Positions 12,736-28,130 are shown, numbered from the stretch's first letter. The stretch is DNA of 64,000 nucleotides from Vanilla planifolia (GCA_023846275.1 JAIUJO010000069.1:1581242-1645241), one strand, 5' to 3'. The notes: generated from the sequence alone by a model not told the origin. Translations and numbers: made by a program.

Positions 12736-15299
12736 ACATTTCTTTTTTATGTTCTGCACGAACATAAACATAAGCTATCTAAAATTTTAAAATTAACTCA
12801 ACCAACATCATTATAGATATTAGGTTTAGTTATTGTCAATCAAAGAAATAAGGGTAAGAATAAACACCATGACACTAGTAGTGATGTACATCATATATCT
12901 GATATGAATCAAGGTGCCACAAGATAATCTCATTTTTTCCTTGCACATATTATCTTCGTTTGCCTCTTTTTTTCTTTTTGGTTTTTCTTTTATTTTTTTA
13001 CTAATTTATAGTGTTCAAATACTCAAAAAGATATACATGTGAAATTGTATTCATTTTTATGTACGAAATAATCATAGAGTGCTATATTTAAATAAGAACA
13101 TTTGTAAAAAGCAAGTTATGCCTTTCAATGTCACTTCCCCGAACATTCTATGATACAAAAGCCATATTTAATAACCCACTTATATTATTATTATTTAGTT
13201 TAACTAGTTAAAGTTCCCAAGATTCCTCTTCTATTAGTTCACCACTCAGTTTATTTAATCTTCCAATTCTCTAGAACATTTAACATGAATATTTGTTAAT
13301 AACAATTCAATTTGCATATAAATGTACATGCCAAAAGCTATGTTTAAGAAAATGCCTTCTTTTGCTTGGTTGTCATCGTATTGTATAGTAAGATCAACAC
13401 TATCATACAATATATTAAGAGCTTTACAATGGTTAGATCATTGCATTGCAATCATCTTACCAAATCGATATTAGTATCACAGTAGTATGACCTAACACTA
13501 TTAATGGCCTATATTAGGGATCAAATAAATGATTAAAGTAAACTTGTGTATCAAATAATTGTAATAATCTATATATTATTTCATATTATAGATATAAGAG
13601 TTATTTGTTTTTTAATTCAAATAGTACAAAAGGATATCGCATTTCATTTACACAATTTATGCCTAATGGTAATCAAACAACTAATCATGGAACAAATGTT
13701 TATTGAGCTATAAAAAACCATATTGTGCAAGTTCTTTCCATTTTTCAGACCATTTTGATCTATCATTCAGCATGTAACACATACCTCAATCATATAAGTC
13801 CATGAGGACTTTCATACTTGTTTGATAGATAATAAATTTATATGCTAAAATTGCACAATCATACAAGTGGGAAATGCTAATTACACTTATATGATTTTAA
13901 GGAACCTCCATTTTTACACATATCATGAAAGCATTCCAATGCTTATAGTCATGGTTTTGGAAGTATGATCTCGTTGACCATCAAATATGATAAGCTTTAT
14001 CTGAGAGTTAAAAATAGGATCAAACCACTTTTGACCATCATTCTAGCTCACAGGTAGCTATTACTAATGGAGAAAGTTTGAGTAAGATCATTACCTTGAC
14101 GAGCAGCTGTTCCAAAAAAAGCAAAAAATCATAAGCTCACTCTTTCCTTTCTTAATATCATTTTTTCCATAAAAGATGGCATGATCTTTCTTCCTTGATA
14201 GCCATCTCCTCCCTCTCATTCCATCTCACTCTCTTTATCCTAATGGTTTCCTCAAAAGAGAAATTCACTCTTGCATAAGGGAAATGATTATCCTCTTATT
14301 AAATAAAAGCATTAAAACATGAACTTTTTTTATTAATAATAGCATGACCAATTTACAAAAATTGTGATTTCCCTCCTAAAATTACAATCAATGCGTTAGA
14401 ACTTTCTCGTTATGAGATATTTGTAGTTGTTTGCTTAAAATATTAATTTGACCAACCATTATTTTAACACATTTTTTTAGCTAATTCCAATTCAATTCAT
14501 TTATGCATTTTAGATTTGCATCACCTAAAGTTTTTTTATAGAACATGCTTTGAGGGATTACAATACTTTTATTAGGTATTTGATATCCCAATTTCTACCC
14601 ACAGTTGCTCATTTTGATGAGTTAATGACTAACTACATCTAACTACAATAACACATTTCTTCAATGTATTTATTGGGAGGGCCAGCTTCATTGAACATGC
14701 TAAATAACAAAAATAAGTAATGTTTGTGTAGACTGGCATAGTAATGCCAATCCTTTATGATATGTATTTTCTAACTCTAGTTATGTGGGATCACCAGTTC
14801 ATTTTTTATTAATAATGACAAATTAGAAAGGTTACTTATCATAGCAAATGTTAATATTTTAAATGCATTATGATTACTATAATATTATGTCAACATAAAA
14901 GGACAAAATTTTGAGAATGCATTACTTTAATGCATTACATGTGTGAAATCAAATGTATGGTTGTGGAATTATCAAAATAATTGGTTCTAGAAGTTTGATG
15001 TAACTCTTGGATCTAATGTTGATGTTTGAAAATGCATTAAAATTAATTGTTCCAACATGGAAGACGCATACTAGACTAAAGTTGCAGGTTCCAAATTATC
15101 ATAATACATGGCCTAGAAAAGTGTTTTTGGAGCATATTTAGGCAATAGATTGTCGAAGTGCAATTGTAATGACATGAAGTACACCTAGAGTGAACAACAT
15201 AAGTTATCCTATAGCATATCCAACCAAAAATCTAAAAGTGTCATCTTAGTATTATTATAGGCAAAACTTTTTGCCACATCGTTTCGATCTTGTTGACCA
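12736..15299. other. Unrecognised intergenic DNA
   Basis: The satellite fades out near 12,735. This stretch is AT-rich but of mixed texture, with no open frame of useful length, no recognisable protein motif on either strand, and no clear terminal repeats. Nothing further can be supported. Confidence 0.5.
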
Positions 15300-16060
15300 A
15301 AGTATGTCCTATTTAGTTAATTATAATCTAAAATTAAAAATTGAACATGTTTAAATTTTTAATATGGATAAATTAAAATTTAATTTTTCAATATGAAATA
15401 TGAGAATTTGAATTGTGGTTGAGTACAAAGACTTGAGTTATATGATTAAAGCCATGATATGACTAGGCTTCAAGTTTTAAAATAATCATATAATTTTATT
15501 TATTTATTTTTTATGAACACTTATCCTTATTATTAATATTGATTGCAAAATGATGATAAAGATATTATTTCAAATGTTAGTAGTTAGTTGTTTCGTCATG
15601 ATAAGAGGATTAATAAAGGAAATGACTTTTTGCAATATACGAATATTTTATGATAAAACAAATGAGAAAGAGGAATAGATATGAAAATATCTTTTGGCCA
15701 TATCATAAATAAATTCCTAAATTTTTTTTCTTGCAAGCCAAAAAGGTGAAAATGAAGTGAGGTTTAACATCAATAGGTGAACCATGGCTTAAAGCAAGAA
15801 AACTTGCTTTTCATAAAGATAATATGTGGTTTAAGGAGGTATGGCCAAGGAAATTTAAGCCCCTATGGTCATTGTGTTTAGGTATTAGATAAAAATTATC
15901 ACAAAAGAGTGTAGGCCTATAAATAGAACCATCTTTACCTAAATGTTTTTGTTGAAGAACTAATTTGAGCCATAGAACACTTCAAAAATTTCTTCTCTCA
16001 AAAAGAGAATTTTGGTTCGAACTTTATTGAAGTTTTGTTTAGTATGGAATGAACAAATAA
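15300..16060 (+). mobile_element. Possible solo LTR or LTR fragment
   Basis: The last 150 bp resemble the promoter and R region of a plant LTR. A TATA box (CCTATAAATAGA, TATA at 15,918) is followed by about 100 bp ending in a C/T- and GA-rich stretch (TTCTTCTCTCAAAAAGAGAA, then GGTTCGAAC). No partner LTR or internal domain was found. The left boundary is a guess. A chance TATA box in AT-rich DNA is a real alternative. Confidence 0.25.
15916..15927 (+). promoter_or_regulatory. TATA box-like motif
   Basis: CCTATAAATAGA is a near-ideal plant TATA element, sitting upstream of a transcript-leader-like stretch. TATA-like words are frequent in AT-rich DNA, so its function is unproven. Confidence 0.3.
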
Positions 16061-16069
16061 TTAGAAATA

Positions 16070-16530
16070 AAAATATCTTTTTCTAGCAATAATATTTCAA
16101 AATATAGCTAAAAAGTATTTTTAAAATATTTTAATAAACATCTAAAAATGATTTTGTATAAATTTAAATTTAATTTAAAATCTATTAATATTTTTTAATA
16201 ATAATTTTTTATCGAAATTATAAAATAGGATAATCAATCAAAATTAAAATCTATACAAATGACTTTTTAGTAATATGACTTAAAACGAGCATTCGACCAC
16301 ATATAATAAAAATAACTAATAACAAATACGCAATATGGCCTTTTGCTAAGAGAGCTAAAGCATTACAACAATGAAAGAAAGGTAACACAACACTATAGCT
16401 TTACAATGATAGAAAATAGCAATAAAAGAGACATAATAGGTAACATTAAATATAAAATGATTAATCAAGCATAAGTATTTTAATCAAAAGAGATAGAACT
16501 AATTAAAATTAATAGCTTCATTGACTTGAG
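16070..16530 (+). repeat. Dispersed repeat, copy 1 (partner near 41.5 kb)
   Basis: Landmarks here recur in the same order and spacing at 41,530-41,960. A 'TCTAAAA-TATTTTT'-like block near 16,140 pairs with one near 41,565, and an 'AATCAAG-A-AA-TATTTTAAT' block near 16,463 pairs with one near 41,893. The spacing is about 323 bp in one copy and 328 bp in the other. Between these points the match is patchy. It may be the untranslated or terminal part of an old retroelement, but the family is unknown. Confidence 0.4.
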
Positions 16531-19500
16531 AAGAAATTTGCTTTTAGAAGTTTGACAACTAATAGAAGTAGTGTATAGAAATCAAATTCATTACAGGCTG
16601 CAAACATCTTTAATGTCATGGCTTGAAAATTTTTGTAAGATTATAAAAAGACTCATTAATCCATATTATTCAAAACCTCTACTTTTTATTAAATGGCCAA
16701 AATTACGTTATTATTCATACTATTTTCATATTTTTTATAAAGCATAATCATTTAATTAAAATATTCTAGTTGCTTGAAATAATTACTAAAAGAGCAATTA
16801 TGGATGTGCCTCTTGATCAAAATGATTTAGACTATTTGATTATGAAAACTACATCTTCGATAGACGAATTTTATTGGTGCTATTCTATGAATAAAATATA
16901 TTTTTCCTTATCAGTAAGAGATACCAAAAAAATAATATACAATATTAAATATGTTAAAAAATTTTGCAAAGGAAGTTGCCAAAAGCAGTACTAATAATGA
17001 ATAATAAATAAGAATTACTCTATAAGAAAATAAAAAAAACATAAAAAAGGAATTAAAAACAAAGACCTTTATTGGTAAACTATTATACAAAAAAGTGTTG
17101 ATAAGTATGTTCATAAAAATAAAAACTGTCAAAAGAACAAAGAATGAAATATGATCTAAAGAGAAATAAACAAAATTTATTAAAGCTCGTATGCATGACC
17201 TGTTCTAAAGTTTTTTTGTAATTCAATTATAATTATTATTTTAGTAAAAAAAATTTGAATACATGAAAATAAGCAAGATAATAAAAAATTTTTTATATTT
17301 AAAAACATTTCAAAAAATATTGTTAAAAAGGTCATTTTTTGAACAACAGTGATAAAGAATTTGTTGATATAGATATAAAAACGTTTAGAGCAATGTAACA
17401 AAATGTAACTATTAAGACAATATACAGTTGAATGATTAAATATTATGATTATCAACAAAATTATAAAACCCAAGAGACTCCAAAGTATAAAATTACAAAA
17501 ACAATTTATTTTAAAAAATTTAAAAATTATGCATGTAGCTATAATAATGACAATATAAAAGAAGAATGTTTAAAAATGTGTTAGTTAGATAGTAAAAATA
17601 TTTAAATATTTAAAATAATTTGGGTGAAATTTTAATGACAAACATATCGTAAAAACATATTTTGACTTTTTTCACATAAGAAAGTACATAAAAATAATAG
17701 AAAAACTTTTCTTGTGAAAAATAATTCTAAATATTCAAAGAAATTAGAATAATAATATAATATAGTATTATATTAGAATAGTTTTTCAATTGTGTAATAT
17801 ATTAAAAAATTTATTGCTATAATTTGAATGGATGATGTTATGTGATAAATAAATATTGCAAGAAATAATTAAACTATGAAATAAATAACTTGAATAGGAA
17901 TTTAAATATTCATACATTATTGAAAATTTGGTGCTTAAAAATAATACAAGAAATCTAAAAATGCACCAAATTATTACGATTATAACACATCCTTAACATT
18001 TAAAATTAATTGGATAATGCATCAAATTAAACTTCTATAAAATATAAGGAGTATTCAAAACTATGTTTTGTGAAGGATTTTTTATTTTAAATGAGTTTCA
18101 CAAATTTCTCATTATAATTAAAAATCTCAAATGATTAAAATGAATTATGAAACATTAGATTATAATGTAAAACAATCATTAAGATGCCCAAATCATTAAA
18201 ACATGATAATTTTAAAAATATGTATATGTTTTACTAACAAAATACATTGTTCTTTGTCAAAGATAAACAAACATCATTTAATATGTCAAAAATTTAAATA
18301 AAATACAAACATAAAAGAAAATCATTAAATAGCACAAACTCAAAATTGCTAAAATTGAATTACACAATTCATTTACCAAAACATTCTCATAACAATAATT
18401 ATAAAACAATTTGTGAAAAACTAATTGATAGTTGAATAGAAGCACAAAATGTGGAAATTAGATTACATTGAAAGATAAAATAGTTGTCAAGATTCCAAAA
18501 AAAAACATAGACATTTGGGTCATCTTTAACCATTCTTATGATGAAAATAGAGAGGGCATGTCATCACTTAGATTAGGCCTTCCTATAGTCTATCTTATAT
18601 AGGATTGAGTTTTTAGAGATGTGTTATGATGAGATTGTATAATACATTTCAAAAAATCATTACAAAATAAAGATTAATTGTGACAAGTGCAAGAATATTT
18701 CACCCAAAAGTAATTAACAAAAAAAATTTAAATTTTAATAAATAGACATAATTTAATCCACAAAAAGTTTTCTTAATAAGATATAGCAGAGACGTAAACC
18801 ATGAAGATATTAAATAGAATACCATAGTACAAACATTACCAGGAAAACAACTCATGTATAGTTATGTTAAATAAGAATATAAAAATATATTTTGTATAAA
18901 TATTAAAAAATTATCCTGATCAGTTAGTGATGAATACGTCATCATTAAAGAAAACAAAAAAAGTACAGTAATTAAGAAGTATAATATCTTCATTAACAAA
19001 AACTTAGTTTTATAACTTCAATAGAATTTTTTTCTAGTGTTTTAAAAAATAATTTTAGCTTAAATAAAACATTTTATAATTAATTTAAAAATTTTTAGCT
19101 TGCAAAGTAATTAAATATTGAAATTTAATTTTTATGTATGATCTTTTAATAAAGGATTTTGATAATAGAATCTACAAAAAAAAATTAAAAAATAAAAAAG
19201 TATTAAAAATCTAAAAACAAACCATATAGGTTGTTAAATAATAATAAATTTTCGAAATTTTGAATATAAAATTAATAGGATGCATATTCAAAATATAAAC
19301 TTGTTCAATTGAATATTGTAATTAATTTAAAAAATTAACTAAAAAAGATAAATTAGATGATATAACATCATAGTTTTAAAAATGTTTTTGTGTATTCATG
19401 ACAATTACAGAGAATGTACCTTGGTAAAAGAAGGTATATAAGACATGAAAAATTAAAAAATCCAAAAGGCTAAAAAAAAGATTTTTAAATAACATGAAAT

Positions 19501-22399
19501 TTATTAATATGTTTAAACAATTTGAGAATACAAAAGGCTAAAAATTTTGAAAATTAAGAACATAAAATATTAGTTGTTTTTATAAGAAAATACAATTATA
19601 CCAAGATAACAACATTAAATACCTATTTAAAAAAATTAAATTTAAATATTTAAGAAATAAAAATAATTGAATATTGAAAAATTCTTAGCACATTTCATAA
19701 AAAATATAAGAAAAATAAATTCATTAATACAAGAAAATATTCATTAAAATACATTAGTAAAATTCCAATTATAGTATATTATTTTAAGAAAAATTTAACA
19801 ATTTAACGAATAAATATTTTGTAATTAAAAATCATAGTCTATTCATATGCAAAACCTCAAAAAGCACCACATTTTTGATCTTGGCTAGGTTGGAGTTTAC
19901 TTGGCAAAACACTCTATTCTTACACAAGGCCACATAAGTGGCACCTCACTCAATTTTGCTACATTTTTTATGGTAGTGATGTACAGATAATGTCACTGAA
20001 AAGAGAGCAATATAGTTTGTGTAATTACAACAACACTTCAAGAAATAATATAACAAAATATGTGTAATTGATAAAAGAACTAATATGCCCCAATAACTAA
20101 ACACTATGAAAAATGTGGGCAAGTTGATATCTCAAACTTCAAAGTAATTGTAGTGTTGATGAAGCAAGTAAAACACTAAATATAAGAGCAATAGAGCAAA
20201 TAAGATAAAGGATGTTACCATAGTGAAAAATACAACCAACTTCTTTATTTTTATTTTATATGTAACATCACTTAGTAACTGATTCATTGTCATATTCATT
20301 AAAACATAACTTTTATTTATATGAATAGAAGGAAAATACATAATTCAAGAAATTAAAATAGTTAGAATCCCATTCTTAAAAGAATCAAATTGACTGTCGT
20401 GCTCTGAGGATAATGATCATACAACCATAAACATAAGTTCGTATTCATCGATCGCTACTACATTCAGATTGTCAACATGAAGTGCTTATCCAATCAATTT
20501 ATTCACATATTTCAATGAATCATATTTATTTGAGGAATACATTGTAGTATCAAGTTAGATAAATCTACCCAAGCAAATTCTTTAACTAGAGAAAATATTG
20601 TATGATGTGTGTAGCATATAATAAGTTGTACTAGAAGATCAAGATGGCAATAAAAGATATTTGCAGATACATGAAAAGAAGACAAAAACATAATACTAAA
20701 AAGATTACTAATTGTAACAAACACCCAATTCCTCTAATAAAACCATACATAGGTCCATATCATAAAAGCACATTATTAGTAATAAATTGGTGTAATAGGA
20801 ATATATCTATATGTCATTTGTATGATTGACAAAACTTATACAACTTTGTTGTATACTCTTATGAATATGCATATTTCAACTCGATTAATGTGATTCTAGT
20901 AATATTACTTTGAGATCACATAAGCACACATATGTTAGCTCACCAATAATTTAAGTTCTCAAGACTTATCACATAACAGCTGATTATACATTGGAAAAAA
21001 TAACTCATGCTTATATGACTCTACAAACTTAACATCACATACTTAATGTTGCTTAGTTTAAGCCTTATCCAATCTTCTAATGACAATACTGTATGATACA
21101 GATGACATTATTTTGTAAGCATTTGCAATATTACACACTTTAACACACTTCTCTGGTAGCCATTTGGTGTCAAAGTACAATAAGATTATGAAAATAGTAC
21201 AAGCAGTGCAATTGATGAAAATCTCTCATGCTCACATTTGACTTAGGTTACATTTAATGCCCTACATATAGATTGTATCATAAGATAGCTGAAAGGTCAA
21301 AATGTGAAAAGCATAGGTAATATTCAATATTACTATTTTTGTAAATTATGATAGTTAATCAACATAATTGTTGGAAACAACATAATAAATATCAATTAAG
21401 GAATATTTATATGCATATAACATGTATGAAATGCATGACTTAATGTCTCACAAATTCAATATTAATGAGTAATATAAAATAATCATATTTTTCATATCAA
21501 TAGAATGGGATAAGGTTTATAAATCTTAGTAAAATGAAGTGCAAATGTTGGATCATAGATTGAGAACTAGTCCACCAAGTGGTAAAGGAATGGTTCCTTG
21601 AGGTACATCTTGGGCCACACATCTGTAGAGCTATCAAAACTTATCAACTTATTTTCACAAGTGAATTACATGATGGAACATTTGATCAAGCTATTTAAAT
21701 TACTAATGAATATTCGATTTTGAGGTGCATGATTCAAATGCCTTTTAAAAAAATGTTCTATAATATAAACATATTTTAATAAAAATAAGATTAGTCCAAA
21801 AAAAGTTGAACAATCAAGTGTTCAATTATTATAACTATTTGTTTTTCCTTCAAACAACTTAATTTTTCTGTATAAACACAAAAAAACTAAAATAATGTGT
21901 AGCACTAAAGAGTTTCAAAATTATCAAAAAAATCATGAATGACTAACTATAAATAAGAAAATCAATTTTTGGAAAAAGCTTAGATGATTTTTTTATAATT
22001 AAATAAAAATAATTATAATGATAAGTGTATCAAAAAATATTTAAACCTAAAAGTAGCAAATCATTTTTTTGATAAACTACTCTAAAAAATTTAAAATATT
22101 TACTAACCATAATAGAAATTTCTTAATAATGGAAAAAACCTTGCATTACATACAAAAAAAATCAAATTAATAAGAATACATGAGTGATTAACATATTAGA
22201 AAACTCAATATAATGAAAGCTATGTGTAAAACATATTTATTAGAAAAAGTTCTCAAGGTGTAATGTGCACCAAACTCACTAAACAAGGTGATGAGCTTAA
22301 TACAAGAATATACAATTTTAAAACATAAGCATATACAAGTAACTTGTGTGGGCATGCTTTTATATAAGTGTTGTACGACTTTCAATTGATTATAAATGC
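16531..22399. other. Extremely AT-rich block, A-rich top strand
   Basis: The stretch is dominated by AAAATTTAAAAAT-like sequence with A in excess over T on the top strand. Some lines are near 13% GC. Small open frames (16,770-16,994 plus; 17,180-17,473 minus, 97 codons) have the Ile/Phe/Lys/Asn bias expected from composition alone and match nothing I recognise. Positions 19,850-21,720 are less extreme and more complex in sequence, but I recognised no protein or RNA there either. Confidence 0.5.
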
Positions 22400-24960
22400 T
22401 CGAGGTAGATATGAAAAAGACTTAAGCATACGTGAGCATGCTTTTTTTTGTGCACCTAGATAACAAGGAGTATTTCACAGATCATAATATGGTTTACATT
22501 ATGTATATGATCTTAGGTGGCGTTTTACTTTATTGTTATACCCTTTTTATCCATTACAAAAAAAATATTTGCCTTCTCCTAATTAGTGAGATATTTTCAT
22601 TAATATTTTATAAAGATATTTTTAATATTTTCTATTTTATTTTTATTTAATATTTTTTCTTTTTTATTTCAATTTATCAACATAGATTAATACATTTAGA
22701 TGTTATATAATATTTTTTATTTTTCTGTTTCAATTTGAAAACTATGTATTAGAATTATTTTATTAAACATTTTTTCTTGTCATTACTTATCAATAATATA
22801 TTACAAATATTTTGTAACGTTTTAAATTTGTAAAATTTCATATTTTTACTTCATTTTTTTTCTTTATGTTTGTATGTTTCTCAAGATTTGAATTGCACAA
22901 TCTTTTTTTTAGATATCCCATTTAAATATTTTGTTAAATTAAATTGTCATTATTAAACAAAATAAATGGTTTTAGAATTTTTATTTTGTAATATTTTTTT
23001 TTTAATTTCAAAAATATATTTCTCATAATAGCATATTGAGACTATTAATTATTTAATTTTCTTTCACAATTATTGTTAATTTACGTTGATAATTTACTTT
23101 TATCACTTTACCCTCATATTTGACTTTATATTTGTACTTTTACATATACTATATTACTTGACTGTTTTTTTGTTACATATGCATATAGCTTATTTTTTTA
23201 GAAATGTTAAATTACCTTAATTCGTTGGACTAATTATCTTTACCTAATATTTTTATTTATTTTACAAATTCGTTCAATTGAAATTTTAAACATTGTTCTT
23301 TAATACAGTGTAAAAGGATTTAATATTTTAGATATTTTATTTCCGTTGAATAAGCAAAATTTTAAAATATTCTTCAATAAATGAATTAAAAATTCTTAAT
23401 AAAATGTTTTGTTAAAAATAAGCTTCGTATGACAAAATATAGCAAAAACATTGATAGGAAGTAAAGCATTGATTCTTTGTGCTTTATATAAAAATTTTTA
23501 AAAAATTAAAAAAAATTGAAAAATGTTATTATTAAATTTTAAAATGTTCATATGTTAACAAAAATATGTTAGTACAAGCAAAGGATCAATAATTTAAGGA
23601 ATAAAAATACATAAACTATTCTGACAAAAACATGTCTTGAAGTTGTTTTCAATTTATGTATCACAATACTTACAAATTTTATTTCATATTTCAGTTTAAG
23701 CATTATAAATGAGTGATTATAATTTTAAAAAAAGAAATTTTATATAAATTATAACATATCCAATAATTAACCTAAGAATAATTATGTGCATATAAATAAC
23801 TCAAAAGTACAACAAAAAATAGTAACTTCAATATAATATCCATATAAATTATTTTGTAGATCTAAAAAATTGAAATTAACAAAACCACAAATTATAATGT
23901 GAAGTTAAAAAAAGTAGAGATTTAAAAATACAAATATCCAATAAAATAATGGAATGATTAAAATGTTAAAAAAAATTAGTAGCATAATTACTAAGAAAAT
24001 ATTCTTGTTGTTGACGACATGAATATTTTGATAAGAAAAATTCATCAAATTATTAATATTATAAGATAATTAAGTAGTAACTTGATCATATAGAAAAGAG
24101 TAATTAATTCCTCCAAATTAATGATGTCTAGTTGGACTTGTAGAAAGTTTATGATAATTTTAATTGGCATTTCCTTTCCTTTCTTATAAATCAATTTAGG
24201 TATTTCAAAATGTTTTTCATTGCACAGTGCATAGTTTTCATAATTGGTTAAAAAATGTTGGATCTTTTGCAGGTATTTTTGTAGAAAAGTCCTTTTTATT
24301 TTTATTGAAAGTTCAAATTATTTTTACTTTTATTTATAAGAATATATTTTTTGTAATGCTGTATTAGTGAAATGTTTTTACTTATAAAAAGCATTATTCT
24401 TATATTGTATGTTTGTATTTTTACTTTCTTTTTTAAAATTTTTGTTTGCTCATAAGCATTGCATTAGCAAAATTTCAATTTTTTTTTTCAGGATTTTACA
24501 TATTTGTTTTGTTATTTTTTGTTTTCCTATTTTAATTTTGTTATTTTATTTTTAAATTATATAATACAATCCGTTTTTTTCGGAACTTATCGAAGTGATG
24601 TTCATGGCAACTTTGAAATATTATATATTTTTTGTTATATTATTTATTTTCTAATGATCAATTTTTTAATTTTTATTTTTTGATAGTGTATTTTCATTGC
24701 CCTCTGTAGTACACAAATTTCTTTCATATGTGACACAAACAGTTTTAAGAATTTTAGGTTTTTACAACATCAACAATTTTCTCATTTTTAGTGCCTATAA
24801 ATATCGTTTTTGAATTTTTAATATTTTAAGTTTTGCTTGCTTTTCCTATTATTTTACTTTAAATTACGAAATTGTTATTTTCTTAGTTAATGTTTTAGTA
24901 AAATAGTGTTCAAATTCATTTCTAAAAGGTTATGCACATAATAATATTTTGAATTATAAA
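22400..24960. other. Extremely AT-rich block, T-rich top strand
   Basis: The strand bias flips here: long T runs replace the A runs of the flanking blocks. No coding signal is visible. The 72-codon open frame at 22,432-22,650 is Ile/Phe/Tyr-rich and looks compositional. The flip could mean an inverted copy of the flanking AT-rich material, but I could not align it by eye. Confidence 0.45.
22649..22822 (+). repeat. Short degenerate ~60 bp tandem repeat, three units
   Basis: Units begin near 22,649, 22,709 and 22,766 with AATATTTTTTCTT, AATATTTTTTATT and AACATTTTTTCTT. The first two share a following 'TTTCAATTT' block. Period is 57-60 bp and similarity is low, so this may be only partly real in such biased DNA. 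Confidence 0.4.
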
Positions 24961-27900
24961 TCAACTACGAATAGAAATAAACTAATAATATATATAAATA
25001 AATATAATATAACACATTATTTCATATTATTTGAAGATTTTTTTTAATAAATTATAATTATTAAATAATTGACTTGCTAAATTAAATAGTGTAAGCAAAG
25101 CAATAAGGCACTAAATGATCTACAATATTCAACTATATAATACCAAAAATTTTTAGGTAATTTGAAACCATGTCAAAAGAGGTTCTCTAATAAAAATAAA
25201 GTAAATTAAAAATGAGGAATAAAAAAAAAATAATATAAAAATTAAGAAATAAAAGAATCTAATAAAAAGTGCTGATAACTTTTCTAAATCATTGTTATAA
25301 TATAATTTTTTTACAAATTTAATTATGTAATTATTGAGAAATATATAGTTTGAGCTTTGAGTATTTAAAATAATTAAGAAATAATTAATTTTAGAAGTAT
25401 TATTAAAATTTGTTAAAAAAAAGTAACGTTAATTAAAGCATCGAAAAAGGTGTGCTAAACGACATATATAGAATTAAAAAATATAAACATTCCAAATGTT
25501 ATGAGATCATAAAGTGGAACATTTTGATTGAAAAGTTCCATGTGTTGTTCAAAATTTTCTTAGACAATTTTCCTATATAGATTGAATATTAAAACTTTTT
25601 ATTTACTTAAATATTATTAATTATTTTTTAAGGTGAACAATTATTACATTTTCTAGATTTTTGATGTCAAATAATGAAGAAAATTTTTGACAAATTTAAA
25701 TTTATTAATTTTCAAATATAGAAAATTTTATGTTTTATAATTTAAATAACATTAAAAAATTATGAAGGAATTATAAATAAATTAAGTTAAATAATATTTA
25801 AAATGTTAAAAAAACATAAAAAAAAGTATAGATAACATTAAAAAAAAATTTATGAAAAATTAATTATAAAAATAGTATTTAAATTTATAAAAAAATGTTC
25901 ATTATATATTACCATGATATATATGCTAAACTACAAAGCAAATTCATACAAAATTTAGAAGTATTGCACACTATGTTACTAGCAATTTTTAAATATATTT
26001 GTAAATGTGTTATGAGATTAATGTACAAGTTATGCAAAATTGCTGGAGTTGATAAATTAACAAATCATAAAAAGCATAACATCAACAAAACAAAAGTTTG
26101 AAATTTTTGGTCAAGCACATTGGTAAACAATTTTTGAATAATTTAGTTTTTTATAATATTTTTTGGAAAAATTATGAAGAAACAATAGTTAAAGTTGTGA
26201 ACATCTTTGAATATTTATATTTAATAAAATTTTGTAAAGAGCTAGAAAAATTTGTCACAATAATTATTGAAAATTATTCTTTGCCAAACAAAAAAAATAT
26301 GTAATTTAAAAAAATTAAAAAATTATAAAACCATTAAAGTATATAACAAAATAGGAATAATAAACATATAAATATAAATAAAATATAAAATTAAAATGAA
26401 GCCTAATGAATGGACTATTGCATATAATTATTCCACAATATACACATTGAATATAATAATTTCTTAGAATAGTTTTATAATCATGATTATGACAAAAGGA
26501 ACGAAGTATAAAAATAACAAAATTTTCAAATAAACAAGAAATTAATAAGAATTAAAATTATATGTATCACCAATATATGTTTTTTACATTTATAATGATT
26601 ACAAAAAAGTTTGTAAACCTCCATATAATTAAAACAATTAAATAGTTGTCAATAAAACTAAAAATATAAATATTGATATAAAGAATCTTTAAACATTTTT
26701 AATTTTATTCATAATAAAAAAGGCAACATTAACTAGGTTTTATGTTGAACTTCGTATTGCAAACGAATCCAAAATGTATAAAAGGGCAATGAGATTAAAT
26801 ATATGAAAAACTACAAGCTATAACATAGAAAAAAAAAATGTGATGATGAAGACTTTTTAAAAATATTAGTTACATATAAAAAATTTAGAAATCATAAATT
26901 CAATCAAGGATTCATAATATTAAATTATAAAAAGTGATATTCATAATTAAAAATAAATTATTTTAATAAGAAAACTTATTAAAAACCATATTGAAAACAT
27001 GAGATATATATGATTGTGATTTAAATAAAAAACTCACTTAAGAAATATTTAAAAAATTAAATAATTTAATTGCTCTATGCATCTCTTCAAATTGGAAGAG
27101 AACTACAAAGCACACTTATGTCATTTCATCAGCTAGTAGTGAGACTCTTTAGATAATATATAAGATAAATTCATTATATATAAGACACACTAAACACATC
27201 AGACAAATAGACTTGTTGATGCCTTTATTATTAATAATTAGAAATATTCATACAAGGATGATAGCCATCACTTCTGCATTGGGCACATGCCCTATGTGAG
27301 CATAACATTAGCAATATCATATTGCCTTTAACTATATCTCAACAAAATGACGAATTATGTTAGGTATCACATGATAAATTTTTGTACTCACCGCCTAAAT
27401 TCTGTTAGATTAAATCATCTCAAAAATATGTTATATTATGTTAAATATTGGATGTGACACACAGATTGTTGTAATATTTAGAATGAAATAAATTTTATTT
27501 TATGAAAAATTAATTTTAGTATGGTAAACAAATATCATTTTCAAATAAAATAAAGTATGGGGTTAAAAAATAAAAAGCTTTTGCATAAATAAAAAAATCT
27601 TTCTTATTTTTGAACTTTTGAATCTTAAAAAAATGTTTATTATAAATAATAAAAGAATATTAAATATTGTCTAACATTAAGGAATTTTATGTTGCAAAGC
27701 AATTTGCAAAAAAAGTGATTTTTCATAAATAAAAGTCATAACATAGAAAGCTATAATTTTGACAAATAATTAGATTTAAAATATTGTATGATAAGTAAAA
27801 ATATATTAAAATAAAAATAATATCATCAATATAACTCTATATTAATGCACTAAAAAATAAAATTAATTTGCAAAATGGATGAATAATAAATCTTCTCTTA

Positions 27901-28130
27901 TTCCATGCCATAAAGACTCACAATAAAGATAAAATATGTTCAAAATTAAATCATATACAAAGCAATAGTAATTTTTTAAGATGCTTAATGTGTTGATTAT
28001 TAAATGTGTGCAAAACATTTAGTAAAGACAAATAAAAATATAAATTCAATTAAAAGTCTAAAATAATAAAGAAAACTTTCATTAAAAAAATAAACAAATA
28101 TAACAAATTAGAAGTCATTGTTCTAACACA
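24961..28130. other. Extremely AT-rich block, A-rich top strand
   Basis: Composition returns to A-excess. Two successive open frames (25,895-26,101 and 26,098-26,304, the second starting at TTG) leave the top strand open for about 410 bp. Their translations are Ile/Lys/Asn/Tyr-rich and unrecognised. Positions 27,060-27,420 are a richer patch of about 30-35% GC with no recognised content. Confidence 0.45.

Noticed and set aside
20132-20829. Cluster of small open frames on both strands, briefly suspected to be a copia remnant
   Set aside because: No RT, RNase H or integrase motif could be placed in order, and the frames overlap on opposite strands.
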